DNA of 64,000 bases from Patella vulgata (taxonomy: Eukaryota > Mollusca > Gastropoda > Patellidae), in contig NC_065882.2 of the NCBI RefSeq assembly GCF_932274485.2, positions 83,540,767 through 83,604,766 of the forward strand, given 5' to 3'. Positions within the stretch are counted from its first letter, which is position 1. The number at the start of each line of letters is the position of its first letter. The notes under the pieces were generated by a model, which saw only the letters and a list, made by a program, of their open reading frames with translations, ran no database searches and was not told the origin of the DNA. The position numbers were made by a program, and so were the translations under genes. This document shows, in pieces, positions 55,257 to 64,000 of the stretch.

Positions 55257-55355
55257 ATTGTGTGGGTGGCTGTTTAAATGGGGGTACGTGTGAATTTGGG
55301 GGCAGATGTAAATGCCTAAAAGAATATACAGGTGTCAACTGTGAAACATATACAG
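55257..55355 (+). CDS. Multi-EGF gene, EGF exon 9
   Basis: 99 bases, acceptor TTTTTACCAG, donor ACAG|GTAAAT, phase 1-1. Peptide DCVGGCLNGGTCEFGGRCKC then LKEYTGVNCETYT. The most canonical short EGF in the set, with the GVNCE ending typical of the family. Confidence 0.92.
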
Positions 55356-55689
55356 GTAAATTATCTATTTGGTCACATTCTATATTTAATTAGCTTTTTC
55401 GCATCTCCTATTTCGATGTAGGTCAACATAAAATATTGAATGGTGTTAATTTGATTTCGACTAGAAATGGGCTAGGTTTAGCGGACATCGGCTTAATTAT
55501 TAGTTTTAGGCTTAATTCTAGCTTACTGTTACGTCATTTATAACATGGTGAAAATAACCTCTTTATGCGAAACGCCAGGTAAGCAGAAATTATAGAAAAC
55601 GGCAATTACACAAACATGGTAACATTAATTAATTAAATAACACGTTTTATTACAGTGCTAAACAACAATCACAATAATAGAAACATTTA

Positions 55690-56040
55690 TTAATAACATG
55701 ATTTATTACAGTGTAAAACAACAATCACAAACATGGTAACACATGATTTATTACAGTGTAAACCAACAATCACAAACATGGTAACACATGACTTATTACA
55801 ATGTAAAACAACAATCACAAAGATGGTAACACATGGTTTATTACAATGTAAAACAACAATCACAAAGATGGTAACACATGGTTTATTACAGTGTAAAACA
55901 ACAATCACAAACATGGTAACACATGGTTTATTACATTGTAAAACAACAATCACAAACATGGTAACACATGGTTTATTACATTGTAAAACAACAATCACAA
56001 ACATGGTAACACATGGTTTATTACAGTCAGTATGAAACAA
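55690..56040 (+). repeat. 45-bp minisatellite in EGF intron 9
   Basis: About seven to eight units of 45 bases: ACATGGTTTATTACAGTGTA and AAACAACAATCACAAACATG plus GTAAC. Because 45 is divisible by three, both strands stay open for 100-117 codons (plus ITNMVTHGLLQCKTT, minus NKPCVTMFVIVVLQC), with no other coding evidence. Confidence 0.95.
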
Positions 56041-56135
56041 CAATCATGGTAACACACGAGAATATCATACAAATAACATAAATAACAATCGTGTTATATT
56101 CCCACATTCAAATTATGCAAATTGGTTTTGTACAG

Positions 56136-56246
56136 GAGGATGTCCATGTCAGAATAATGGACAGTGTGTTGATGACGTGTGTCACTGTGTAGCAAATGAA
56201 ACCGGAATATTCACTGGGGACCTTTGTGAAAACTTCTCCTTTCGTT
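56136..56246 (+). CDS. Multi-EGF gene, EGF exon 10
   Basis: 111 bases, acceptor TTTTGTACAG, donor CGTT|GTAAGT, phase 1-1. Peptide GGCPCQNNGQCVDDVCHC then VANETGIFTGDLCENFSFR. C-x-C spacing at the start differs from neighbours by two residues; a NET sequon is present. Confidence 0.9.
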
Positions 56247-56607
56247 GTAAGTTATCTTTTTTTTTATGTATCACGTTGTTTGTAAAATGTTTCAATATTT
56301 AGAAGTGCCCCAACCACAACCAATATTTTATGCATTAGATTGGATTCTGAATAACATTTGTGTAATATGCTGATGTTGTTCTGGCGATAAACAACGTATA
56401 CAGATGGACACATGCAGTAACAATAAGTGTCTTCTACATTCTGGTAGTATTAGTATTCTACATACTGTTTATCACTACTGATTTATATTCAAGGATTATA
56501 ACAATGAGCTTGAAACACACACACACCTGTTGTACGCCGCATCGACTGTCAAAATATTTAGATATGTATCATTGATTATTAATTTCTTCAACTTCGGACC
56601 ATTTATT

Positions 56608-56785
56608 CCAACTCCGTGGGTTTTCTCCAAGTCCTCCGGTTTCCTCCCACTGCTAAAAACCCCTATTGAAATAGCGATTTATTGAAATAAAATTGAACCA
56701 TATGTTAGTCCCGAAATGACCTAGTCTGTGTCGAGTGGACGTTAAACCCTCTCTCTCTCTCTCTCCCTTGCTCTCTCTCTCAACT
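56608..56785 (+). mobile_element. SINE family 2, 3' half
   Basis: Starts in the Nin core (CCGTGGGTTTTCTCCAAGTC, CGGTTTCCTCCCACTGCTAA) and ends GTCGAGTGGACGTTAAACCC with a (CT)n tail. 5'-truncated. Confidence 0.82.
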
Positions 56786-56895
56786 TCAATTTAAGCGACA
56801 ACGAGTTAAGAAAATTTTCCCAAATTTTATTCTGGTGTATTCGATCGTTAAATCGTCGTTGTTCTATTTGATTTGTTGTTTAATTTTATCCACAG

Positions 56896-57012
56896 ATCCG
56901 TGTTATCCGACAGTTCTGAATGGTGGATTGTGTTCTGGTGGCACTATTTATTGTCCCTACGACGAAATGGGGTATTTCCATGGTGACCAATGTGAGAAGT
57001 ACAGTGTAAAAT
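56896..57012 (+). CDS. Multi-EGF gene, EGF exon 11
   Basis: Acceptor ATTTTATCCACAG, phase 1 at entry. Peptide PCYPTVLNGGLCSGGTIYC then PYDEMGYFHGDQCEKY. The donor is ambiguous: AAAT|GTAATT at 57,012 or A|GTGTAA at 57,003 both keep phase 1 and differ by three residues. A cysteine is missing before the NGG turn, so the disulfide pattern may be altered. Confidence 0.82.
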
Positions 57013-57245
57013 GTAATTGTAGTTGTTATAGTCTATATTAGAGGGGGATAACCCTGTAAATTGTCATGTCATGTGACCAGAGTGCTACGTCGTCAATAGT
57101 TGATACGACATGTCTTTTACACGCATGCGCATTCTACAGCTACATGAACCTGCACACTATTGGCATTGCACAACTTCAAACGGTCGGTCAATATTCTTGT
57201 TGATTCGAAGAATATCAGGTTTTTAAAAGATTGTTGATATTCATG

Positions 57246-57350
57246 TATTAAAATAAAATTGTACCATATGTTAGTCCCGAAACGGCCTAGTCTCCCTAGC
57301 TGTGGACATCTCTCTCTCTCTCTCTCGCTCTCTCACTCTCTCTCTCACAC
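57246..57350 (+). mobile_element. SINE family 2, 3' end fragment
   Basis: ATATGTTAGTCCCGAAACGG and CTAGTCTCC followed by a (CT)n tail. Only the last roughly 100 bases are present. Confidence 0.7.
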
Positions 57351-57424
57351 GCCAGACGTTGAAAATATTATATTTATTATGTATTTAGATATTATTAATG
57401 ATGTACAAATCACGTTGCTTTTAA

Positions 57425-57715
57425 CTAACCTGTTAACACCTGTACTGTATTCTAATTAACACCTGTACTGTATTCTAATGAACACATGTGCTGTATTCTA
57501 ATCAACACCTGAACTATATTCTACTTAACATCTGTACCGTATTCTAATTAACACCTGTATTGTATTCTAATTAAACACCAGTACTGTATTCTAATTAACA
57601 ACTGTACGGGTTAAAAACACCAGTACTGTATTCTAATTAAAACCTGTACTGTATTCTAATTAGAAACTGTATTCCAATTAAAAGATTGTGTTGTATTCTA
57701 ATTAACACCTGTACT
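57425..57715 (+). repeat. ~22-bp tandem repeat in EGF intron 11
   Basis: About twelve irregular units of CACCTGTACTGTATTCTAAT plus TAA. Lies directly upstream of exon 12; the units themselves contain no AG acceptor of the exon-edge type. Confidence 0.88.
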
Positions 57716-57731
57716 AAATTCGGTTATGTAG

Positions 57732-57858
57732 ACTGTAGTGGTTGTTTAGAGCCAGAAGTGTGTTTCTTCGAGGAGGGTTGTAAGTGTCCGTACAATCTGA
57801 CCGAGCGTTCCTTCACCTTTACAAATTCAAATGGCACATGCAGTGGCACATATTATCT
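57732..57858 (+). CDS. Multi-EGF gene, EGF exon 12 (last domain)
   Basis: Acceptor GGTTATGTAG, phase 1 at entry. Peptide DCSGCLEPEVCFFEEGCKC then PYNLTERSFTFTNSNGTC and SGTYYL. Sequons NLT and NGT are present. A strong donor GTAAGTAAG follows TATTATCT. If spliced to 58,275 the ending is CT|C TGA; if the intron is retained it is CTG TAA. Both give the same C-terminus Tyr-Tyr-Leu. The protein therefore ends shortly after the last EGF with no membrane anchor. Confidence 0.87.
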
Positions 57859-58054
57859 GTAAGTAAGTAATAACATTATTAGGACGATGACCGAAGTTCC
57901 AAGATATAAGTGACTTTTTAATGGTTCGCGAAACAAGGGGTATGCATAAACAAATACCAACGCGTAGATCTGTGATGCGTCCCTTTCGAGAAATTGGTCT
58001 TCAGGACACCAATGGTACAAACAACGCAGATCGGTCCCGATTCGAAAAAGTCAA

Positions 58055-58215
58055 ATGAAATGAAATGAGGTTTGACAACCTTTCTTTCTGTATCAAATGG
58101 GCTAATGAAGAAGGTATGCTACGAGAGAAATCTCATCAAATCCAAACTGGCAAGTTTGTGTTTCATGTACACGTCAACGTGAAACTAAGTTTTTCGCCAT
58201 ATTTGAACGGCTAGA
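58055..58215 (-). mobile_element. SINE family 1, degraded
   Basis: GAAATGAAATGAGGTTTGAC, GGGCTAATGAAGAAGG and TTTTTCGCCATATTTGAACG in SINE 1 order on the minus strand, heavily diverged. It lies within the last intron of the EGF gene. Confidence 0.6.
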
Positions 58216-58274
58216 TTTTAATAGACCCATTTCATGATTTAAATGTCTAATTGTTTAATATCTTTTTATTTCAG

Positions 58275-58315
58275 CTGAAACCAAAATTAAATAAAACGAC
58301 CAAACATTCATGTTG
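58275..58315 (+). terminator. Terminal exon and poly(A) signal of the multi-EGF gene
   Basis: Acceptor TTTTTATTTCAG at 58,274, then CTGAAACC with the stop TGA at 58,276-58,278 after splicing. AATAAA lies at 58,290-58,295, and a GT/T-rich stretch (TTGTTTCTTATTTGTTATTT) follows about 17 bases later, the usual arrangement for cleavage and polyadenylation. The 3' UTR would be only some 30 bases. Confidence 0.75.
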
Positions 58316-58429
58316 TTTCTTATTTGTTATTTGTTTTTAATTGATGGCGATAAATAGAATGATCCCGCCATCATTATATTCTTTAACACTCAAGCCTAGG
58401 TAGCCTTGGTAATCAGTAATGACTGGTCG

Positions 58430-58660
58430 TTTATTTAAAGGGTGGGGATCCTAGGTTTGCTTTGGTAATCACGATTAGGTCTAAAGGCTAAGGCCAATTC
58501 CATATTTTGTCATAGGTCACGAGATGTAGATAGAGTTAGAGCTAACCCTAATCCACAATCTCGTCAACAATCACGTGCCATAACCCTATTTACATCTCGT
58601 GACATATGATGAAATATGTAATGGGCTTTAGCTTTACCGATAATCACTTCCTTTCCTATG
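58430..58660. mobile_element. Small foldback element
   Basis: TATTTTGTCATAGGTCACGA and GATGTAGATAG at about 58,503 pair with CTATTTACATCTCGTGACAT and ATGATGAAATATG at about 58,585. Outer words TAGGTCTAAAGGC and GGGCTTTAGC add to the arms. MITE-like. Confidence 0.6.
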
Positions 58661-58835
58661 CTTAACTGGATGGGGATCATGCTTGTTTTGTACTGGTTGT
58701 ATATTAAAAGAGCGGGGAATCCTCGATGATTTTGTGTTCATCTCATCCCACAAGTGGCCATAGACTTAAGACGATGTGTTTCTGTTGCGTCGGTAATTTA
58801 CCCCTTGATCATATTATACCGGAGAGAGAGAGAAA

Positions 58836-59128
58836 GAGAGAAATGAGGTTTAACGTTCACTCGACAAAGAGATTTAACGTCCACTCGACAAAGACTAGGT
58901 CATTTCGGGACTAACGTATGGTTTAATTTTATTTCAATAATTCGCTTGCGCGTAGGGGCCTTTAGCAGTGGGAGGACATCGGGGGACCCGGAGAAAACCC
59001 ATGAGGTTGGACAGGCAAACCTACTTCTTGTCACGTATAACCGGATATTCGAAACCATACCAGTTGACTCAATGACGGGCCTTATGATACAGTGCGCACG
59101 TGCTAACCTTTCGGCAATTCAATCCCCT
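58836..59128 (-). mobile_element. SINE family 2 (Nin-core), full
   Basis: Minus-strand copy with a partially duplicated 3' end (TTTAACGTTCACTCGACAAA and TTTAACGTCCACTCGACAAA), Nin core reversed as CCCGGAGAAAACCCATGAGG, and head ACGTGCTAACCTTTCGGCA. Confidence 0.87.
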
Positions 59129-59397
59129 CATTTAATAAAAGCTAGATCTATAGATTTACCCACTGGCATTCAGTTGTTCCAATTATTGAATTGGTTATAG
59201 ATCTAGATCTACTTGCTTCATACTTGATCATATACACCGGTATATTGTGTGTTCTATAGGGTACATTATTGCCCGAACGATGTTATTCGTTGACTCGTCT
59301 TTGAGTCCTAATCACAAACCGGAAAACAGGCACTAATTTAGTTTCACGAAAGATATCTAATTTTATGAGTGTAGCTGGTGGACGTGCAATAAAAAAG

Positions 59398-59492
59398 TGT
59401 GAGAGAGAGAGAAACACACACAAACTAAGTCATTTCGTGTCTAACATATTGTTGAATTTTATTTCAATAATTCGCTTGCGCGTACGGGCAAA
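59398..59492 (-). mobile_element. SINE family 2, 3' fragment
   Basis: GAGAGAGAGA then ACTAAGTCATTTCGTGTCTA and AATAATTCGCTTGCGCGTAC. Only the tail third remains. Confidence 0.7.
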
Positions 59493-59558
59493 AAAGCTAG
59501 AGTCGCGCCATATTTGAATAGCTTATAGTGCATATCACCACTAAAATACCCAAGAAAT

Positions 59559-59813
59559 ATGGATAATTTCGTTCAGCAATTCCCCGATTCAATGGATTTA
59601 TCGACTTCTGAAAGGTATGTAAAGGATGGGATAACAAAAACTGTGAACCGAACTACATACAATGATGAAACTGGTGACACTCGTTCTACAACACGAAGAC
59701 TGTGTAGTCAAAAAAGAGATAATAACGCTAAAAAATCAATAGGTACAAAAAATAAAGCTGAAACGTCACAGTTTGATCCTACTTTAGTTGCTGAACTTTG
59801 CACTCAAAAATAA
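59559..59813 (+). CDS. Small ORF of unknown nature, 84 aa
   Basis: ATG-initiated frame of 84 codons, hydrophilic and rich in Lys, Thr and Asn (MDNFVQQFPDSMDLSTSERY at the start). After a stop, a different frame continues PKISLSHHQLTESMENMEH and NVENKLSKIIDAKLDERN with coiled-coil-like spacing, up to about 59,929. It could be the 5' part of a decayed mobile-element protein or of a host exon. No domain recognised and no splice sites of quality seen. Confidence 0.35.
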   Translation: MDNFVQQFPDSMDLSTSERYVKDGITKTVNRTTYNDETGDTRSTTRRLCSQKRDNNAKKSIGTKNKAETSQFDPTLVAELCTQK

Positions 59814-60004
59814 TCCCTAAGATAAGTCTTAGTCATCACCAGTTGACCGAAAGTATGGAAAATATGGAGCACAATGTAGAAAATAAACTCTCAAAAATTA
59901 TTGATGCTAAATTGGATGAGAGGAATTAATGCAATTTCCAGAGGTGATGGATTTGTCAGTCTCTCTCCTTTGTTGTTTAGATTTCACCGAGGTGTATGTA
60001 GTAG

Positions 60005-60120
60005 TTATTAGCACCCTTTCCGAGGTGTATCGGTGAATATCAGGACAGTTTTGGTCGAGGGGCCCAGCCGACCAAAACTGTCCTGATATTCACCGATACA
60101 CCGAGGAAAGGTGCTAATAA
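60005..60120. repeat. Near-perfect palindrome, ~53-bp arms, 11-base loop
   Basis: Arms 60,005-60,057 and 60,069-60,120 pair almost completely (TTATTAGCACC, CGAGGTGTATCGGTGAATAT, CAGGACAGTTTTGGTCG and reverse). The loop AGGGGCCCAGC is GC-rich. It may be a tiny foldback element or the end structure of a larger transposon. Confidence 0.92.
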
Positions 60121-61595
60121 GTTACTTACATCACATTTCTATCGAGTATTGTGAAGCAAAATGTTAAAAATAGTATTTATTATCGAGTCGTTTCAACCGA
60201 AAAGTGACAAATACTTTCTGCTCTTTCATTATTTATCCCTTTATGAGCCTCACGTTACATTTCATGGTAGAATGATTTCGCAGTGGAGAGACGACCTGAG
60301 TAGTATTTACACGTGCGTCTTGCTATGATACTCTGAGCGTAAAACATTCACGTGTTTGTTTAGACCACATCGTCAAAACAAACTTGTCTATGGCGTAGAG
60401 GACTGCGATATTATTAAATGTAGTGTAAAGGAAATGCGAAACGTGGGTCATTCCTGGTGAAAGTATGCATCGGCGGATGGTTCTTCCGTTGAAATTTATT
60501 TGTAATAAAGTTTATGACTTTCTAGGCGTTTTTTTTTCCATCCTGCTTATTTTCAATGCCTGTGAAGTGTCAAGCAAGAGAACTGCGCCTTCTATCATCA
60601 CAATTAATTAAAATAATTATTCAAAATTCTAATTTATATATTTTGCATATTAATATAAATCAAACCAAATTATGAAAAAGATGCCAATTGATATGTATAA
60701 TAATTGATTTTTGTAATATGTTGTTATGTTAATTTAATGTCATTGTATATGTTTTTGAACTGCCATGTAGTTCCCCCCATTTTGTTTTGTTACTATGATT
60801 TTGACTAGTCGTTTCGTGGACATTGTATAGAGCCGTCGTTATCAATTGCGATCTGGGTCGGACTAAACGTCCTCTACTTATTGCTTGATAGGTATCTAAA
60901 ACGGTATAAAAGTATCCGTGTATCAGAAATGAACAGTACTCTTTCTGAACATTTCTGATACTTTTCTGCATGTACTGCAATTAAACAGGACAGTTTTATC
61001 AAAGGTTGCCAGTGGCAACGAGTAGAAGTGGGATGTAAATAAGTCTTCCCGTCCTAAAACTGGTAACTTAACACACAAGACTCGAGACCAAAACGACTTT
61101 CATTGGCTCCTAAATCCCTATCCTATGATGGCAATTCAAATTGGAAAGCTTTCTCAAATAAACTTACACGTATTCGGATTGTAAATACTTGGCCTGACAC
61201 TGAATGTCGAGATCAATTCTATTTTTGCTTAAATATGCAATAGTGATTAAATATGCAATGGCTGATCAAGTTATGTACAGATTTGAGACGCACATTGACA
61301 TTTTGAAGTTGGGTTTGAATAAGTGAATACAAACTAGAAGATACACAGTTAAGAACAAATTCAAATTCGGGATCACGCTCCTTCATGTATAATAGCATGT
61401 AAACAAGAATAAATATGCTGATTATATTAATATGTATTTTCTATAACTTTATATAGGGACTGAAAGCGATCGATAACATTAACAAAAACACATCTCATCG
61501 TGACAAACGCCCTCTAAATCAACATGCCTGTATGTTAGACCTTCTTTCGTAACGGTATGTCGTCTATTACAACATCCTTAAATCATATACATTTA
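60121..61595. other. Intergenic, no gene recognised
   Basis: AT-rich, unique-looking. No repeat copy, exon or RNA was supported. The 83-codon minus frame at 60,729-60,980 has no recognisable domain. Confidence 0.5.
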
Positions 61596-62575
61596 TATTA
61601 CACGTATGGACAGTAGACCATCCGTCCTGGCAGATATTTTTTATAAAACAACTTGAAAGGTAAATAACAACCCGACTTTCCGTCCCCACCCGATGTAAAT
61701 TCGTTACAATGGAAGACACCCAGGTTCGTTTGGCAAAAATGAAAAAGCGGTTTTAAACGTTTGGGACGAGTACGTTTTAAAATACATTTCCTCAAATTTC
61801 TTCAATTCAGACGCACTTTTATCGGCAAAACCAGTTAATAGATGAAGACCGCAAAAGAAATGATTTATATTTAGGTGAATATTTCGCTCCGAATCAGAAA
61901 ATCTGATCAGTTTTCTACTAATTTACAACAAATATTGACTCTGTACAGTGTGAATAAAGTGTTAAAAAGCTTTTCGGTGCTGGCTCTGTCTGACATTGCA
62001 TTTCTTATTTCGAAAATTATGGATTTAATAATGGGCCCAGCTATATCATCAAGATCTGCCAAAATTTCATTTAAAGTTGTAAGAGTAGTTTGCGCAGATT
62101 TATCAGCCATATTTCGAAGACCTATTATAATTGGCGTGTGAGTCGAGTCAGCGGTTATTGCATATGTACCGAATTTTGAGCCAAATTTTGTAGTTTCGTC
62201 CGTATATAAGTGATGATTTTCGCTGACGTTAGGGTTTCCGAAACATGTTTTAAAGATACACCGACGCGCTCACATGATATTCTTTGAACTGTAGTTTTTG
62301 TTGGAGTATAATTAGATTTGAGTCCCGCGAGAGCCAAACATGCGGTTATAACCGCGTCGACGTTCCTATCGGAAACGTTGAGGTTTTTTTAGTTGCATGA
62401 CCAAATTATGGCATTCTGAAGTGCATCTTTGATTTTCGACATCATACAAAATTACTTCTTCCCCACGAGGTTGGGACTTACAACCAGTTTTTTCATTTGT
62501 CAAAACTGTATTATTATTATCCTTCGCGCGAATCAATTCTTTTGAGGTCTTCCTTAGTCGATTTTTTAAAAGGAA
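61596..62575 (-). pseudogene. Decayed copy of a recurrent uncharacterised invertebrate protein
   Basis: Consecutive minus-strand peptides, in order: TSECHNLVMQL, NVDAVITACLALAGLKSNYT, TVQRISCERVGVSLKHVSET, LYTDETTKFGSKFGTYAITA, PIIIGLRNMADKSAQTTLTT, LNEILADLDDIAGP, MSDRASTEKLFNTLFTLYR and NHFFCGLHLLTGFADKSAS. The order and motifs (TDxTTKxG, MSDRA, FFCGLH) match, from memory, a multicopy family of unknown function in invertebrate genomes that behaves like a mobile-element protein. This copy is interrupted several times and lacks its ends. Name and mechanism are not established. Confidence 0.6.
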
Positions 62576-62579
62576 AATT

Positions 62580-63900
62580 GCTTTTGTTTACCTATTGATC
62601 CTTCTTAATAAATTCGTATTTTTCCTATTTAACTTGGTCAAAGTCGCCGCATCGACAGATGTCCGTGTCTCTCCATGTATTAAATGTATCGTGCTGGTAT
62701 CTGTCGATGCTGTCTTGTCTACTTACCCGGGGACAAGGGGCTCCGTATTGGTTGGAAATTTATTAATAATGCACAGTACTAGCCTATTTGTAAATAGTTA
62801 TTGTATTGTACCGAGATTATAGTGATCGCCCAAACCAATGCTGGATAGTAATTCATCGTTGGACGTCATGTCTGCTAATTTAATGGATTGACAACAAATT
62901 AAAAACAGTCCGTCAGTCGCTACTTAAAAAAATTAAAAAGATTTGTTTTCCCTTAACCCTAAAAACCAATAGTCTCGAACAGTAAATCTGGTCAACCGAG
63001 ACTACCCTTCGTTTCGATTAATTCCCGGTAGCAAATTTAAAATACGAAATAATTTGACAATTTTCTAACTTGGCAACACTAGTCTTAGGCCATTCAACGA
63101 AGGTTTTAGGAACCTTGCAAAATTAAAATATAAGTACGGGTTGTATTCTTATCTTGCCTGACACGAGTGTTCGGGAGATGTGAAATCACCGAAACTAAAC
63201 GACCGCACTCTGTAAATAAATAGCGAATTGACATGTTCTGGATATGTTCTGATAAAGATACTTTGTTTCAATAAATTAAAAATAAAAAAACACAATGAAT
63301 TGCTTGGTCTATTTTTTTATTTTAAAAACTTTATGAATGTCTGGTCGTTTAAGTTTAGATTTCGTACCATCTGAAATATAAAGATATTAAAACAGTTGAA
63401 CAAAAATAGAAATCCCCCCAGATTAAATACATGATGAAATGCAGTGATTAAAATCTTATACAAATCTATAGTTTTCCCAGGCTGTTGTAGAAGTGATAAT
63501 ATTCGTTAATAACTAAAGACTGGAATTATCCTTGAAACTATTTATTACCGAAAAACATTAAACATCGTATACAGAGAACAGCAAGTCCGACAAGCAGAAT
63601 GACTGTCCTAGAAACGGTAGGAGACATAAAATGCTTTTTAAATGTACAAATCGGTATATGTATTAAAATGATATCCCAGGAATTAGCAATACACCAACAT
63701 TAGTCACAGCCCTTAAAGACGAAATGTTAAAATATAAAATACATTACAATAAAATAAAACAATAAGATAGGAATTAAACTAATTATTATTAGTGTATTTT
63801 TTAATTGAATGAATACATAATTAATGAACGACTAAAATATAAAGAGAATAAAATACAAACAATTCACAATTTATCACCACCATTATTCTATGTTCTACTA
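62580..63900. other. Intergenic, no gene recognised
   Basis: AT-rich sequence without an exon, repeat family or RNA that I could support. A short frame at 62,595-62,822 has no domain. Confidence 0.5.
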
Positions 63901-63903
63901 AAG

Positions 63904-64000
63904 CGGTGGACACACTAGCCGAATGATTCGGCCGAATCAATCGGCGTCGAAATTCGCATAGTGTGTCCACTGTCATTCGGCAGTGTTTGGTATATTCGGC
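63904..64000. mobile_element. Left end of a TGGACACACTA-type MITE, cut by window edge
   Basis: GTGGACACACTAGCCGAATG starts the element and ATTCGCATAGTGTGTCCACT reappears inverted about 50 bases on. ATTCGGC words repeat throughout. The right end is beyond the window. Confidence 0.55.

Noticed and set aside
55690-56043. 100- and 117-codon frames with perfect peptide repeats on both strands
   Set aside because: Explained by a 45-base tandem repeat whose length is divisible by three; lies inside an intron.

Overview
The window looks like intron-rich, AT-rich (not computed) animal DNA from an invertebrate, most likely a mollusc. The evidence is: single-domain EGF exons bounded by GT-AG introns in one phase; secreted PAN/EGF/fibrinogen-type recognition domains; tRNA-derived SINEs, one family carrying the conserved Nin core; Tc1 transposons; Penelope-like retroelements; and many foldback and modular repeats. 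No rRNA, tRNA gene, CRISPR or bacterial feature was seen. The species assignment is inference.

Layout. 1-14.4 kb is repeat sediment: a long inverted repeat rich in 'ATGGCGGCC' motifs (about 1.8-9.6 kb) with smaller foldback elements nested in it, a modular 130-bp repeat (9.6-10.5 kb), SINEs and a 570-bp MITE. From 14.5 to 35.8 kb lies an inverted duplication, with arms at about 15.44-19.81 kb and 30.94-35.82 kb and an 11-kb spacer. Each arm holds one copy of a three-exon gene for a secreted PAN/apple + EGF + fibrinogen-C protein. The minus-strand copy (35.74-32.68 kb) is open and splices in frame to 351 codons. The plus-strand copy (15.53-19.14 kb) is a pseudogene. Both copies share a SINE in intron 1 and another in intron 2, so those insertions predate the duplication. 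The spacer holds two nearly identical, apparently intact Tc1 elements arranged head to head, a Penelope-like reverse transcriptase/GIY-YIG fragment, and a modular 'GGGCGTAT' repeat.

36-46 kb has no convincing gene. It holds MITEs, SINEs, a 55-bp satellite-like array and an apparently perfect 322-bp tandem duplication. From 46.3 to 58.3 kb runs the 3' part of a plus-strand gene with at least twelve EGF-like domains, one per exon with all internal introns in phase 1, followed by a terminal exon with AATAAA and a GU/U-rich downstream region. Exons 5, 6 and 7 arose by recent tandem duplication of an exon-intron block. Its 5' end and signal peptide were not found. 59-64 kb carries SINE pieces, a near-perfect 53-bp-arm palindrome, an unassigned small ORF, and a decayed minus-strand copy of a recurrent uncharacterised invertebrate protein family.

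Both host loci encode secreted, disulfide-rich recognition or adhesion-type domains. They lie in opposite orientation, and the sequence does not show that they act together. The most unusual signals are minisatellites that grew out of the 5' edges of EGF exons in both loci and so multiply candidate splice acceptors, and two empty/filled-site comparisons that give the ends of an otherwise unclassified modular repeat.
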